Positions 22,877 through 35,274 of a stretch of 64,000 nucleotides of DNA are shown here, piece by piece. Within the stretch, counting starts at the first letter, position 1; every line of letters starts with the position of its first letter. The DNA comes from Alternaria dauci (lineage: Eukaryota > Ascomycota > Dothideomycetes > Pleosporales > Pleosporaceae). The stretch spans positions 1,550,001-1,614,000 of the forward strand of contig NC_091272.1 of NCBI RefSeq assembly GCF_042100115.1. Reading direction: 5' to 3'. A program made the position numbers and the translations under genes. Under the pieces are notes generated by a model. It made no database searches. It saw only the letters and a program-made list of their open reading frames with translations, and had not been told where the DNA came from.

Positions 22877-24457
22877 TCATAGCGGTGCGTCATCAAGGAA
22901 TCCCTTTTCGCCTTCGTCGGCAAACACGGGATAGGAACGCCAGCGTTCTCCCGTCTTGTTCTCTCGCTTCCTCGCTTCGAGGCTGGCGCGGATGTGGGTG
23001 AGGAAGGCCTCGGTGCTTGGATCGCTTGGTGTGCGGCGGAGCTCGCATGGCACACTTGATGCATCGTCCATGGTTGGTGTTGGTGCGATGGTGGTGGTGG
23101 AAGGAGTGGGTGTCGACGCCTTGGTCTTTCGTTCCACTGTGCATATCCTCTTCCGTGCAGACTCTCTGAACCTCCTAAAAGGGTCCTCGGCTTTGGTCTC
23201 AACCTTCTCGAGCTTGTGCAGCATCTGGAACTCGTCACGGACCCGTCTTGCTGCCCACTCGCCGGCAGGGAAGGATCTCCGTCGTTGAGACGTGGCGAGG
23301 TAGTCGTGGTATGCGTCGCTACTCAAGCGAAGCTCGAACTCGCTTGCAGGACTTCTTTGTCGAGGAGCAGGAATCACAATAGGCTCCGGTGCGACGGGAA
23401 CGGGTTTGCTGGTGAAGTCGACGAGTTGGCCTGGATGCACTTCACCTGTGCTGTCACATCGTGACAAGACTATCGCTGGGTTCGCGGGTTCCGGAACCTT
23501 GATGCTCTGCTCGGTTGAGAACACCACCTCGGCATCTGATGCTCTCGAATCGATTCTCTGTCTCTTGGAGCTTTGCTCCATCTCTGACCTTGGGGAGCCT
23601 GAGGCCGATGATATTGATGTTCGCGGACTAATGTCAGGCGACTGGTCTTGACTCTTTCGTCGAGAACCAAAGCCAAAGCTGAAGTTCATGTTGAAGATTT
23701 GGCTTGCTCGACGACGACGCCTCTTCTTGAGGTTGGGAAATGACCAGGGAGCAGCGCTCGCTGGTTTCGCTGCCATGGCCATGGGGGCGGAGTGAGGCAG
23801 GAGTGATGGCAGTGGTCTGCTTGTGACCTCCATGTTGAAGGCGTTTGGTATCGCAGGTGTGAGTGTTGTAAAGGGTGTGAAGAATTGCAAGGTGTTGTGG
23901 TGATGTGTTGCTTGCTTGGTGTACCTTGGTAATGGTAATGTACGGTTGGTGCCCACTGTTGGAGGATAATATGGTTGCAAATGCCGTGCTACGTTTTTCG
24001 CGGCGGTTGTCTCACTGGATAAGTAGGCGTCTCGTGTGAATGCATAGAACAAGTCATCTTGCAGGTGCTGTTCACGAGGCGGTGGTCGTGGGAGACGTGG
24101 GTCTGGCGCGAAATGCGAAGTCGGCAAAGTGTTGGTCGATGTTTGCTGCACGGGGAAATTCGGAAAAGGGCTGGTTTGCGACAGCCATGGGGGCGTGGTG
24201 CAGTCATATGGTGTTGGCGCGAACATTTGACTTGTGATGGCGTGGGTGTGGTCGCGTGCCCAGGCCGCGGATGTGACTCCGATGTATTCCCGCTTGCGGA
24301 TTGGAGTTGCGGTGTGGACCTGAAAGCCTCCTCCAGACATGTGTTTGTGATTTGATGGTGCTCGGCTATTGGGTCCGGGGGTGCAACAGGTGTGCTGGAG
24401 TAGACCGGTGTAGGCTTGATGATCGTCGCTGTGGTGGTAGCCGCGGTAGCCTGACAT
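22877..24457 (-). CDS. Large orphan protein with basic patch and low complexity
   Basis: Uninterrupted minus-strand ORF of 526 codons. I do not recognise a family. The first ~205 residues are His/Pro/Thr-rich and may be untranslated leader. An alternative start at the Met encoded at 23833 (residue 209, MEVTSRPLPSLLP) begins the part that looks truly coding. That part has a polybasic patch (LKKRRRRRASQIF), a Ser-rich stretch, then a charged region with FELRLSSDAYHDYLATSQRRRSF and EWAARRVRDEFQMLHKLEKVE, probably helical. The C-terminus has KRICTVERK, a Pro/Thr linker, a predicted helix (TEAFLTHIRASLEARKRE) and an acidic end. A nuclear location would fit the basic patch, but that is inference. 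Confidence 0.6.
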   Translation of the reverse strand: MSGYRGYHHSDDHQAYTGLLQHTCCTPGPNSRAPSNHKHMSGGGFQVHTATPIRKREYIGVTSAAWARDHTHAITSQMFAPTPYDCTTPPWLSQTSPFPNFPVQQTSTNTLPTSHFAPDPRLPRPPPREQHLQDDLFYAFTRDAYLSSETTAAKNVARHLQPYYPPTVGTNRTLPLPRYTKQATHHHNTLQFFTPFTTLTPAIPNAFNMEVTSRPLPSLLPHSAPMAMAAKPASAAPWSFPNLKKRRRRRASQIFNMNFSFGFGSRRKSQDQSPDISPRTSISSASGSPRSEMEQSSKRQRIDSRASDAEVVFSTEQSIKVPEPANPAIVLSRCDSTGEVHPGQLVDFTSKPVPVAPEPIVIPAPRQRSPASEFELRLSSDAYHDYLATSQRRRSFPAGEWAARRVRDEFQMLHKLEKVETKAEDPFRRFRESARKRICTVERKTKASTPTPSTTTIAPTPTMDDASSVPCELRRTPSDPSTEAFLTHIRASLEARKRENKTGERWRSYPVFADEGEKGFLDDAPL

Positions 24458-25667
24458 GACAATTCGTTGTGCTGTTGACCGCTGAAGTCGGTTTCAGGTT
24501 ATATACCGCCTTTTCTGCAGCAACGCATCTGCGCAACTTCGCCGACAACTTGCCTCACCGCACCGGTACGCTTGGACGTGCACCACCTCTCAACCGGTGC
24601 ATTGCATGCCTCGACACCTACAGCCCCGGATATTCCAAAAAAGCTGAAAAAGGAACCTGTCGATACCTCCTGTCATCATACATCACTTTTACGCCTCATG
24701 CCACCCGTTCCTGTGGGTCCACCACCACTCTGCCAGCGGTACAACCAACAGCACACCGCACATCGTGACCAGGTCCCACGTCTTTTTGCAACACTAGTTT
24801 ATGACGGCGCGTTGCTGGTGAAGCAGATCGCTGGTTGGTTGCGGGGGCGCGACGTGCCGTGCTGGTTTCCGTGGATGAGTTGTGTGTCTGAATGTGGGTG
24901 AACCGTGGGAGGAAGTGAGCGAGATCGCCGACTAGCGCCGTTTGGCATTGTGTCCAGGGTCCATGACAGATCTCAGGGCATCTAGATCCGGACATGTTAG
25001 CGCGCCATGCGAACGATCGCGGAGAACAGCATCAAAAGCAAGGTGAGAACTGGGAGTTGTTATAGGAACACCGGAGATACAGGGCACACGTGCTGATCTC
25101 TCCGTCTTCTGTACCAAGATTTGACCTGCTCGCCGACCGGAACCGAATACCGGTAGTGTTGCTCCCAGGACATAGCCATGAGCTAAGATCTGGAGAAACC
25201 GTCTATGGCGCTCAGCTGAACGAAGTCTCTACTCTAGAATCGCATGGCCTCCACAAGCGGATGGTGCCTTGTCCAGACACCAGAAGTCACGCTGTAGTAC
25301 CACAAGCGGATCAGGAAAAAAGGAACATTTGCGAATTGTTGATTACTATCTGGATCTGCAGTGCAGGTTTGGTGACGTATAATACCCGTATAATGTGATA
25401 AACATGGTCTTTGAGAGTTTGGACGGCAATGTCATCTGCGTCTTCTTGTAGATCAACATACGTAGCTACACAAGCAGATGTGCGCATCATGATTACTCTC
25501 GATTCATTCAACATCAAAACGACACTTTGTTTGTTTGTCCGAGGAAATACCATCTTTGGTACTGTCATTCTAATAAAGACAGTCTGTTCCAGTCTAGAGT
25601 AACACGTACTGCACAGCCACAATGCCGTATTCTCAACCTCCCATCTGCCACACCCATAACCTATCCC
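24458..25667. other. Intergenic, upstream of orphan gene and downstream of hexokinase
   Basis: 1.2 kb with no supported gene. It should contain the promoter of the minus-strand orphan gene and the hexokinase 3' UTR. Confidence 0.5.
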
Positions 25668-27277
25668 TCAATGACTTTTCTTCTTTTCCCTTCTCTCCAA
25701 CTCCATAGTGCCAATGATAGCGCAACCAAGCCCACTCCCATCCTCAGCACTGGTAATGATGATTGGACCTCCGCCCTCTCCACATTCCTCCTCCGTCCAC
25801 CCTAGCACCTCACCCAAAGCTTTAGCCCATCTTCTCTTGAACTTGGGGTGTTTGTTTGCTACACTGCCATCTGCAGCCACATGGCCCTTCTCGATACCTT
25901 CTTTAGTGCAGATGGCAGCGACACCACAAGCACATAGCCTGGCACCGCGCACCGCGATCATCTCGGCCAGTCGGCGTGAGACTTCAATGTCAACGTCTGA
26001 TGGCTCAAGGGAGAGTGTAGACTGGAAGAGTTCGCGTGTTTTGGTGAACTTGTGTGACTCGTCGTCTTCAATCTGGGAAAGGAAACCCGTGTCTATGCTG
26101 TATGGCTCACGCAACTTTGTTGTATCTTTGTTTGGATCGTGGTTGAAGACGAGGTCGCGATCTAAGAGGTCGACTAGTATGAGACGGAAGATCTCACCTA
26201 GATACAGACCAGCAGAGAGTTTCTCAAAGGTTTGCTCGCCAGGCCGAGGGCTTTCTGCGTCGATCTCCTCGTCGTATTTCGTGCGAGGGAGGACACGGTG
26301 CGAGTTGTCAAAAGCGCCATACTCGCAATTGATGGCCATCTTCTCTTCCCCCTTTGTCGCTCCATTATGGGATGATGCATCTGTGATTCTTTCGTCATTT
26401 GGGTCTAGTTTTGCGATGCTGGAGAGGCTGGCCATGAACCTAACAGTTGCGAGTAAAAAGTCAGTGCATGTCTCACATGTATTTCGTACAGGGACAGTTC
26501 TTACGCTGCATTACATCCTGTACCAAAGATGCCGCCTATGATGGTCTCTGGATCGCTGTAGGCAGATGCGATCATCGCACCGACAGTGTCGTTGATGACG
26601 CAGATCAAGTCGACTGGTAGCTTTCTCTCTTGTAGCTTCTCTCGGAGTTGCTCCGCAGCATCCTCGCCTTCTACGCCCTTTATATCAAACCCCTTTGTCC
26701 ATGTCTGCAAGATTGCGTGGTCGATACGTTCTTGTGTAGCTGGATAGCTGAAAGTGAACCCCAGTGGCATAGGCTTCTCCGCGCTATACTGCTGGTCCAA
26801 TTTACGATTCTTGATGAAAGCTTCGACCTTTTCTGCAATAAAGTTCCAGAGGGTATCGGAATCTCCGGTCTTTAGCTCTTTCGGTAACCTGTATTGTTCC
26901 TGTTCCATGCCATGTTTTCCGCCTCCTTCTTTTCTTTCTTCATCTCCATACAAGTCCACCTTGCAAACCCTCAAATTCGTGCCACCGAGGTCCAATGTCA
27001 ATATCGTGCCCTTCTCTTTTCCTGTTGGTAGATTGTGCACCCAAGTGATGTTCATTGGGATGTTTTGGTTGTCTTTGGCGAGACCTTCTTCCAGCTCTTC
27101 ACGAAAGCGGCCAACAATCTCTTTGAGTTTGGCTTTAGAGATCCAAAATTGATTATCAAGACGCGCGAGTTCGTCGTCCAGAGCCTGGGGTAAATCCGCC
27201 ATCTTCTCGAGTTCGGAGCGTTGGCGCCATGATGCATACGACTCTTCGTCTATGCGCTGGTCTGCTGAAGAAGACAT
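25668..27277 (-). CDS. Hexokinase
   Basis: Phosphorylates hexoses with ATP at the entry to glycolysis (cytosol). Exons (minus strand) are 27277-26505 and 26439-25668, giving 514 aa, normal for a fungal hexokinase. Visible motifs in order are the phosphate-1 loop LDLGGTNLRV, the sugar-binding segment FSYPATQERIDHAILQTWTKGFDI, the catalytic Asp in INDTVGAMIAS, GIFGTGCNAAFM across the intron, CEYGAFDN, PGEQTFEKLSAGLYLGEI and the adenosine loop EDGSGLGCAIIG. All catalytic elements look intact. The CNAA form of the fourth motif differs from the VNGAY of classical hexokinases, so this may be a second or regulatory paralogue. The start at 27277 (MSSSADQR) is preferred over an upstream Met. The 65-nt intron (26440-26504) belongs to the shared-motif intron group. 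Confidence 0.9.
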
Positions 27278-27925
27278 GGTGGAACAGGGTATCTTAGAAA
27301 AAATAACGAAAGGGAAACTATAATAGTCTGTCAAGAAGTCGATAATTATATTGCGACACAAAGCGTGGCGTGAGCGGCCCATTAATTATTTTGAAGTTCA
27401 TATTTACAATGGTCGACATAATGACATCACACGACGCTTGCCACGGTTCTTGCTCCTGATTCAGACAGCAACCACAACTGTAGTAAAACCTCCCACCCCG
27501 AGGGCCTTCTTTTGTCTAAATGACGTCCGGTTGGCATAGCAGAATGGGGGCAGAGTGGGATCCTCGTGGGTTCTTGCTAACGCCGCGGGCCGAGAACCGG
27601 CGTACTCCTGTTGCTGAGTGGGCCATGGGCTAGGGTTGACAAGGCCTAGCGGAAACAAACGAGATATGTTGAGGTGTTGATAACATGCCAATGTTATGAC
27701 TGATGTGTTTGCGCGTCGTTTGTGCAGCGCCCATGGTATCGAATCGAATCAAATCTAACTCCGTCTCTATAATGCAATGCACCCATCTTGGAAAGTTGCG
27801 CAATCAAACATAAGAAAAATATGTCGCTGGAGATTCAGCAAGTGAAGTGGTTCAACGCTAGCCGCGTTGTGGGCCTTGTTGAACGAGTCCAGAGTGTTCC
27901 AAGGTCGGTTTGCAGCGGATGCAGC
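27278..27925. other. Intergenic, hexokinase promoter and Mpv17-like 3' end
   Basis: 648 bp between two minus-strand genes. Nothing beyond short random ORFs. Confidence 0.5.
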
Positions 27926-28901
27926 CTACGCAGCGCATTTTTGCTTAAACAGCCCATGCTCCAGCCTTTGTGTTGTTCGCACGCTTACTGGCGCATCGTG
28001 CGTCGCTGAATGCTCCATCTCCTCTTTGGCTGCAGCCCTTGTGTTTAGCAGACTGAGATATGTCTGCCACCCAATAGCAATGACGCCACCAAATATGCTT
28101 CGGTATTGCATGGGAATGTAGGTGAAGCTGAAGGCTGTGACAGCAGGCCAGAGTTTGCAGCTGTTGTACCAGCTTGTCGGCACGGTATTCTTGATCCGTT
28201 CCAGCATCTCGGGCAGGGTTGCGCCGCAAAGAAGCGACTGCATGCCGAAGAAGTACGAGTTGAACAAGGGCGTGAAGAAGGCTTGGTTGATGAAGACCTG
28301 TTGAATGATGAGCAAGCATTGACGATTAGGGGTGGAGGGGACGCACCTTGGTCGATAGGGAGAGTAGTTTTGAGCTGAAGTTGAAGTTGTTGGACAACCA
28401 CAAGAACCATTTGTACGATGGGATAGAGCTCAGGCCTCCGATGGCGAGGGCGCGTCCTGTACGGGCCCAGTCACGGTTGTCGCTCCATTCTTGGACCCAG
28501 CCCTTTTCCGCTGCATCGTCGACCAGTTCCGGCACTTGCTTGGACCCGTCAGGCGCGATGCTCTGCGCGACCAGGTCGCCGATCAAGTAGATGACGAGCG
28601 AGGATATGAGCTGTGTTCTGTATGGCCTCCTCTGTTGCACGCGGCCGTATGCGCGGAAAGGTTCAATGATTGGTTCAAGCCAGAGCCAGCTCGGCCCGGG
28701 AATCGAGTTGGCGGTTTCCGTCACACGGCCGCCCGCGTGCGACTTGTCGACATGGCATCGCCGGGTGACATTGCAAGGATGGACGTGTGTGCGTATGCGT
28801 GCGCGGTCGAAGTTGGTGCCGGAGTTTGAGTTCCGGGAGCAAGGGGCGTTGGGCATGCGCCTCAAGCCAACACGAGTCCAGGCGCAGGAAGGAGCGATCA
28901 T
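27926..28901 (-). CDS. Mpv17/PMP22 family membrane protein
   Basis: Four-helix inner mitochondrial or peroxisomal membrane protein. Exons (minus strand) are 28901-28347 and 28297-27926, giving 308 aa, longer than the ~200-aa core. Family marks are the start PYRTQLISSLVIYLIGDLVAQ, the loop DWARTGRALAIGG, and the C-terminal signature KLWPAVTAFSFTYIPMQYR followed by GWQTYLSLLN. The N-terminal ~70 residues are Arg-rich and could be a targeting sequence or untranslated leader. The first Met after that region is not obvious, so the start is uncertain. About 40 extra residues follow the last helix. The closest known relatives are SYM1-type proteins, but location cannot be decided from sequence. Confidence 0.85.
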
Positions 28902-30195
28902 GATGGCGGTTTGTGAGCTCTCATGGGGCGGGGGCGGAATATCAAGGGGGCAGAGCAGAGTGAGGCATGGTTTGTTGTGGTCTGTTGTGGTTTATGACTT
29001 GTCATGTCCGCACAGAGCCCAGATGGTTGTCCGAGTGTCGGCGCGCGCAAATGATGAGATTCAGGGTCCAATTGCGCAAATAACCGCCTTAGTCATCCAT
29101 GGCATTCGACAGCGCCCTGCACAGACCCAGGCACACATGCGTGTTGAGAGGACAGACCAATACACGTGGCACACCTGACGTCCCTACTCCACACGCCCTC
29201 ATCAAGACTGCCTCCGGTCTTGCTGTGTCTGGATTCCGTTCCTGAAACAGCCCCGTGATTTCCTGCCAGTCACCATTGCTCATCCCCCAGAGTCAACAGT
29301 CCACATTTCCGTCTTCTCGTCGACAACAGCATTCATCCCATCGGGATCGCCCCACACAATATCACCGACATGCAGCCCCCGTACCACGGTTGTGAGTTGT
29401 TATTCCCACTGTTTATGCAACTCGTGCTGTCCTGAAGGCCAGGACTCTGCAAGTGGGTACTGCTGCTGGGCCATGGCGTCACTGTCTTCGACATGCCGAT
29501 GGTAACCTTTTCTGATACCACCAAACCCTGCAGTCTAGCGACTCTGGGCCGAGCAGTTAGGCCGGCCTCGTCCATATGCGTTAGAATAAGGAGCTCACGC
29601 TTGTATTTTGTTGCGTGCGCATACATGCGCGGTTTGAAGTACATCGGGATCCCCTCGACTGCTACAGCTCTTGCAGACACTTGTCTTCTTCCTGGATGCG
29701 TGCAGTCTCCATTGCGTCTCATCGGGTAAGCTCTAGTTGTAAGTGGGCGAGTGGAGACAACTCTTGAGACGTAGGTCTTGGGGTCGTGGCCACGCAGGAC
29801 TGTCGTATGACATGTTTCCACCGTGACGAAGCCCACGAGGCCTTTGCTGGCATTGCAGTCGTGAATCACTTTGGCACATTTGGAGTGCACTAGATCGCAT
29901 CAGCATGCTACCTTTTTCTGTGTTGATTAGAATGCCATCATGTCAAAGCACCAAGAGATTTCAGTCAAGTCAACAATGTACGTCAAAGCCGAAGAGGCAA
30001 CGAATCCAATTCGTCGTGGTGATTACTTATATACACAAGAATTGAAAAAAAGGCGACGCTCAAGCCGCTCATTGCAGGAGACAAGCCCACTAAACACTAA
30101 CAAAGGCCAAATAGATCCCTTATCAATCGTGAAAAACACCCGACGCAAACCGCGTCTTTTTATGGCCCAGCAACGCCATCATCACGGACATGCGC
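28902..30195. other. Intergenic, about 1.3 kb
   Basis: Upstream side of the Mpv17-like gene and downstream of the LPMO gene. A 185-codon minus ORF (29333-29890) is present but has no recognisable domain. Another minus-strand frame overlapping its end reads GLHVGDIVWGDPDGMNAV, so a decayed gene is possible. Confidence 0.4.
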
Positions 30196-31251
30196 TTACA
30201 AGCACTGAGAGTACCAGTCGTTCTGCTTGACGCACTTGCAGCCTGAGGCGCAGAAGGTAGGGCCTGTGAAGCCGTTGCCACCGCACTGGCCGTACTTCTG
30301 AGCACCGGCACCGCCGGCGGTGGGAACAGGCTTAGCGACAGTGGCGAGGGTAGTCTTGGCTGGGGCAGCGGCCTTGGTGGTAGTAGGAGCAGCAGCCTTG
30401 GTGGTAGTAGGGGCAGTGACCTTGGTAGGGGCAGGAGCAGCGGCCTTGGTGGTGGTGGGAGCAGCGGGGGCAGGCTTAGCGGGGGCAGCGGCACCAGCAC
30501 CGTTCCAGACCTTGGGTCCTGGGATGGGGTAGCTGGAGTAGGAGCCGTAGAGGTTGAAGTAGACACCTGGGTCCTGGGCGGTAAGGTGGCCGGGGATGGC
30601 AACACCGGCGGGCAGCGCAGTGGTGCCAGAGCCACCGACCTTTACGTGGATGCACTCCTGGTAGAACTGAGCGCCACCAATACGGTCACCCTCGTGGAGA
30701 GCGATGATCTCAGGGCGGATGATGTACTCGCCCGGTGCAACGTTGGGCAGGGTGAACTCATGCTGTCCGGGCTTGCCGGTGTATGAGCCCTTGATGAGCT
30801 TCTCAACGGCCCAGGACTTGCCATCATAGCCATCCTCAGCAATCTTCGTCCATGACATGGAAGAGCCGGCCTTGGACATGTAGACGGTAATGGGTCCCTT
30901 GTGCGATGGGTCGATGATGTCGTCGCTGGCGTCAGCGTTGTTGTGGTGCCACTCGACCTAAGGGTGTTTGTCAGATCAGGTCCTATGCACTATGTGAACC
31001 ATGAATGTACGTACGGCAATCTTGTCACCACCGTTAACAGCAACGGACTTGGAAGCCTTGATGTTGGCTACGTTGCACTCCATGGCCTTGGAGGTAACAT
31101 CAACAACTGGGCTGTTGTTGGGAGGAGAGTCAATGTAGCCGCCCTGGCCATTTCCGAGACCTTGAGACTTTCCGTTGACGGAGATGCTGTAGACAGTGGT
31201 GTGGGCACTGGCAGCGCCAGCGAGAGCGAGAGCGAAGATGGAGGCCTTCAT
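30196..31251 (-). CDS. AA9 lytic polysaccharide monooxygenase with CBM1
   Basis: Secreted copper enzyme that breaks cellulose by oxidation. Exons (minus strand) are 31251-31015 and 30957-30196, giving 332 aa. The signal peptide [16 protein letters not shown] leaves His17 as the mature first residue, one half of the copper histidine brace. The second brace His is in the [12 protein letters not shown] segment, and the [12 protein letters not shown] strand carries the expected Gln and axial Tyr. A Pro/Thr/Ala linker with repeated TTTKAAAP follows. The last ~34 residues ([17 protein letters not shown] through QCL) are a complete CBM1 with four Cys. The 57-nt intron has donor GTACGT. A TATA-like box and GGCTAA-type motifs lie upstream. 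Substrate regioselectivity cannot be read. Confidence 0.95.
30361..30460 (-). repeat. Short degenerate repeats coding the LPMO linker
   Basis: Repeated 24-bp-like units read as TTTKAAAP or close variants. They link the catalytic and cellulose-binding domains and are a likely source of length variation between strains. Confidence 0.7.
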
Positions 31252-31431
31252 TTCGAATGTGGTATTGAAAGAATTGATTGGTTGATTGAGTATTTGTTCT
31301 TGTAAAGAATGACTGTCTGAAGAGAACCACGAAGTAAAGATCGAAGAAGCCAAAGACTGGAAAAGAACGTGTATAGAATGAGTGTGTTGAGCGTCAAGCG
31401 TGCCTTTCCAACAAAGGTGGGCACCGTGGAC

Positions 31432-31438
31432 TTTATAC
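31432..31438 (-). promoter_or_regulatory. TATA-like box of the LPMO gene
   Basis: On the minus strand the bases read TATAAAG about 180 bp upstream of the LPMO start codon. This is the only strong TATA box in the near promoter. Confidence 0.5.
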
Positions 31439-31552
31439 GCACGGAATCCTTCCGTATACAGAATCACGTACCCCAAACATGGCCATCTCGCTTGGTGATT
31501 GCATGTCACTTCAGTGCCCTGACTAAAACAGCCACCAGGAACGTGGCGGCGG

Positions 31553-31619
31553 TTAGCCATGCAGGCAGGCACCCGACTTCATCGTATCCTACAGGACACT
31601 AGGACCGGGAAGAGGCTAG
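31553..31619. promoter_or_regulatory. Two candidate XlnR/XYR1-type sites
   Basis: TTAGCC at 31553-31558 is GGCTAA on the minus strand, and GGCTAG lies at 31614-31619 on the plus strand. Both resemble the GGCTAR-type core of the fungal cellulase and xylanase activator. They sit about 300-370 bp upstream of the LPMO start. Six-base motifs occur often by chance. Confidence 0.3.
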
Positions 31620-34011
31620 ATCCACCGTTAGAAGCACAGGGGCCGTTGGGGAGAAGGCTGGCACGACAGTTGAAGCCATAGCCTTACCATTTCTGGGAAG
31701 CAGGACTCAAGAGGCGGTGATGAGACTATGTGCGTTCCCTGTGACGATCTGTTCTAGGTGCAACATTTTGGGCTCCTGATTCAAGACCTGAAACATGAGC
31801 GAGGACATCCCTTGGAGTGATCTGGCGATGAACCCCTTTGGAGCCAGCCAACTCCGAGAGCCTCGGTATTCTCTTCTTCCTTACTCTTTTCATGGTGACG
31901 ATGGTCGACGTGCGGCGGTATTCTACCTGACCATCACGAGTAGGTGATGTGGTCAAAGCCTTCTTTGAAAGCCTTGCAAAATCGCGGTAGGCGCGAAAGG
32001 TATTTTCGGGGGGCGTCATTTCGGTTCAGTACCTGAAAACGCCATGTATTACCGCGCGGGACGGCACTGTACAGCGGCGTCATGATATTCCGTCATGCCG
32101 CAGACACCTGCGCAGGTGGAAATGAGCGAGGAGACGCGCATTATCGCGCGGTGTCCGATGCTCCTATCAGCAAAAGTGCAAAATCGGCGTCGCCAGGTAT
32201 GATGTATGCGGAGATATTAGTCTTCGCGTAGTCCCGCTGTCGTGACAATGGCGATGATGCCTTACTAGAGTTGTTATGATCCGTAGAAGGGATTGCGTTG
32301 ATCCTTCGTGCCCGCACGGCCCCTCGTTTGACATCTGGGCACTTTCCAAATCCGCGGTTCCGTGGCTTGGCATTCGCAAAATCAATCCTGAAGACGGGAC
32401 GATCAACCCGCCGAGAACACAAATGTTTGCTGTGCAAGATTACGTGCGTTTCATGCTAACTACATCATGTAAGCCTCATATCAAGACCAACATGTCCATC
32501 GGCTGATCAGGCGTGGCCACGATCGCGCAGTACAGTCACTTTCGACGTGGCCCACAACACATGCTAGACGCCAACAAGAAGCGGAGTCAGGGGCAATATT
32601 GACGGACTGGGGTGCGGCGGTTTTACCGATCACTGCCCGTGTTGTGTGCATGTGTCAATCCTACTATGTACAGAACCAACATGCGGTTACGAAAGGTGGT
32701 TAGACACAACCCGATAGGTACCTAGCCATCGTGGCATGGTCCATACTGGTACCTAGGTACTCCGTCGTCAAGGGGTGTCTCGTCGATGTCTTGCTCAACA
32801 CTACACAGAACATTTGCCATTCCTTGCAGTACACCTGGGCACGCATCTCTCAAGACCTGCCGACAATGTCGTAAGACACATGAGGGTCTTCGGCACAAAG
32901 AAAGCTTTAAGCCTGATCAACAGATTCTGCAAAGTTCCAGGAGAGCGACGCAAAGGGCAAAGCAAGGAGTAAAGAAAAGAACAATGGTGGTGCAGTAATG
33001 TGCAACTGCTCGCGTTGGCAAGGAATAACGCTTGAAGAAACAGTTTTCGTGCTAACCAATGTGCTTTCAGATGTTTCCTAAACATCGGACGAACACATGT
33101 ACGCACGCTAAGCCGAATGGCTACATGGACGGAACACACTCCTTCATACCAGAATGCATCAGTAATTAGTACCCATCATCGAAGCAAACTGTCTTCTACA
33201 GACCCATTTTCTGATCTTGGGCATCTCAGCAGCGGCTGTTGTGGTCGATGGTTACAAGGAATACCTAAGTTGTCAACCAGTGCACATTCGTCATATCACG
33301 TACTGCACTTTCCCGACGCGTTCCGCCAGGGATATCGGGCAAAGGTTCCGCCGACTAAGCATCTTTTGACAGAAACCATGCGTAAAGGGCCTATGGACCT
33401 CAGTCATGCTAGCCAATAGTATTCCATCATGCTTCCTTGCACGTGGACTATACATATTTGATCCAATGGCAGCGTGGCTAATGCTACAAGTAATGAAAAC
33501 TGTAGCCGGAAGGACCCGCGTTCTCAGGTATATTCCCGAGCTCTAGCACGATTCTGAGAAGGCTGCGTTTGCGGGAAAAGATCACGGCAGATGTTAAGAT
33601 GACAGAGGTAATCTTCCGAGGCTGAAATACGTGCGGAGACCAGGAACGCCAATGCACGAGCCTAGAACAGGTAAGCCTATGCTCTTCTTATTGGTGAGGT
33701 ATATTGAAATCCCCATAACGGTCTCATGTATGTCAGGTGTCTACGATAGCAATGCTGGCCATGAGGTGGTTGATACTAGAGTTAACAGGATGATCTGTCG
33801 GAGTCTAGGGACGGATCGCGCTTGACGAAGCACATGTTATATGAAGGTCCACTCTGAATAACCACCACCGTCTAAATTCGAGTAGCAATGTTGTGGGAGG
33901 GGGAAGCTCTGCACATTGGAGACTACAAAAGGTTTGGTGCTCTGCACGAAGAGATGGATTCAAGACAGCAGGAAACATTTCAAGCAAACGTCCAATCATT
34001 GATCGCGCACC

Positions 34012-34971
<960 letters not shown>

Positions 34972-35274
34972 ATGTTGAAAGTATTGAGTGGAGACAATAG
35001 TTGTAACTACGGAGGGTACACTCCTAGTAACTCTCCTACTCTCCTTTGTTCCTTTACCGTGAGGTTTGACAGTATAATTGCCTGTCATCGCCGACAGTAA
35101 ATTGCCCACGACAATATCTTGGGGGCGAGACACAACTAGTAGTTTCGATGTATGTGGCACTGGCACCTCTCAAAACTTCAGTCCTTTCTGTAGATACTTA
35201 GATGCATTGAAACTCAAACGTATATATACATCTTCAACAAACATCCCAATAAGTATATGAGTTGCCGTTTGCAT
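34972..35274. other. Short convergent spacer
   Basis: 303 bp between the ends of the GH12 and S41 genes, holding both 3' UTRs. No other feature seen. Confidence 0.5.

Larger units (their letters stand above)
31252..34011. other. Intergenic region between divergent LPMO and GH12 genes
   Basis: 2.76 kb with no supported gene. It separates two secreted cell-wall enzymes transcribed away from each other. It contains palindromes AGGTACCT (32716-32723) and GTACCTAGGTAC (32749-32760) and the candidate regulatory sites near the LPMO end. Confidence 0.55.

Noticed and set aside
25708..26541. 277-codon plus-strand ORF over the hexokinase gene
   Set aside because: It is the antisense shadow of clear hexokinase coding sequence.
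29333..29890. 185-codon minus-strand ORF, with a nearby frame reading GLHVGDIVWGDPDG
   Set aside because: No recognisable domain, and the possible RraA-like fragment is in another frame. Too weak to call a gene or pseudogene.
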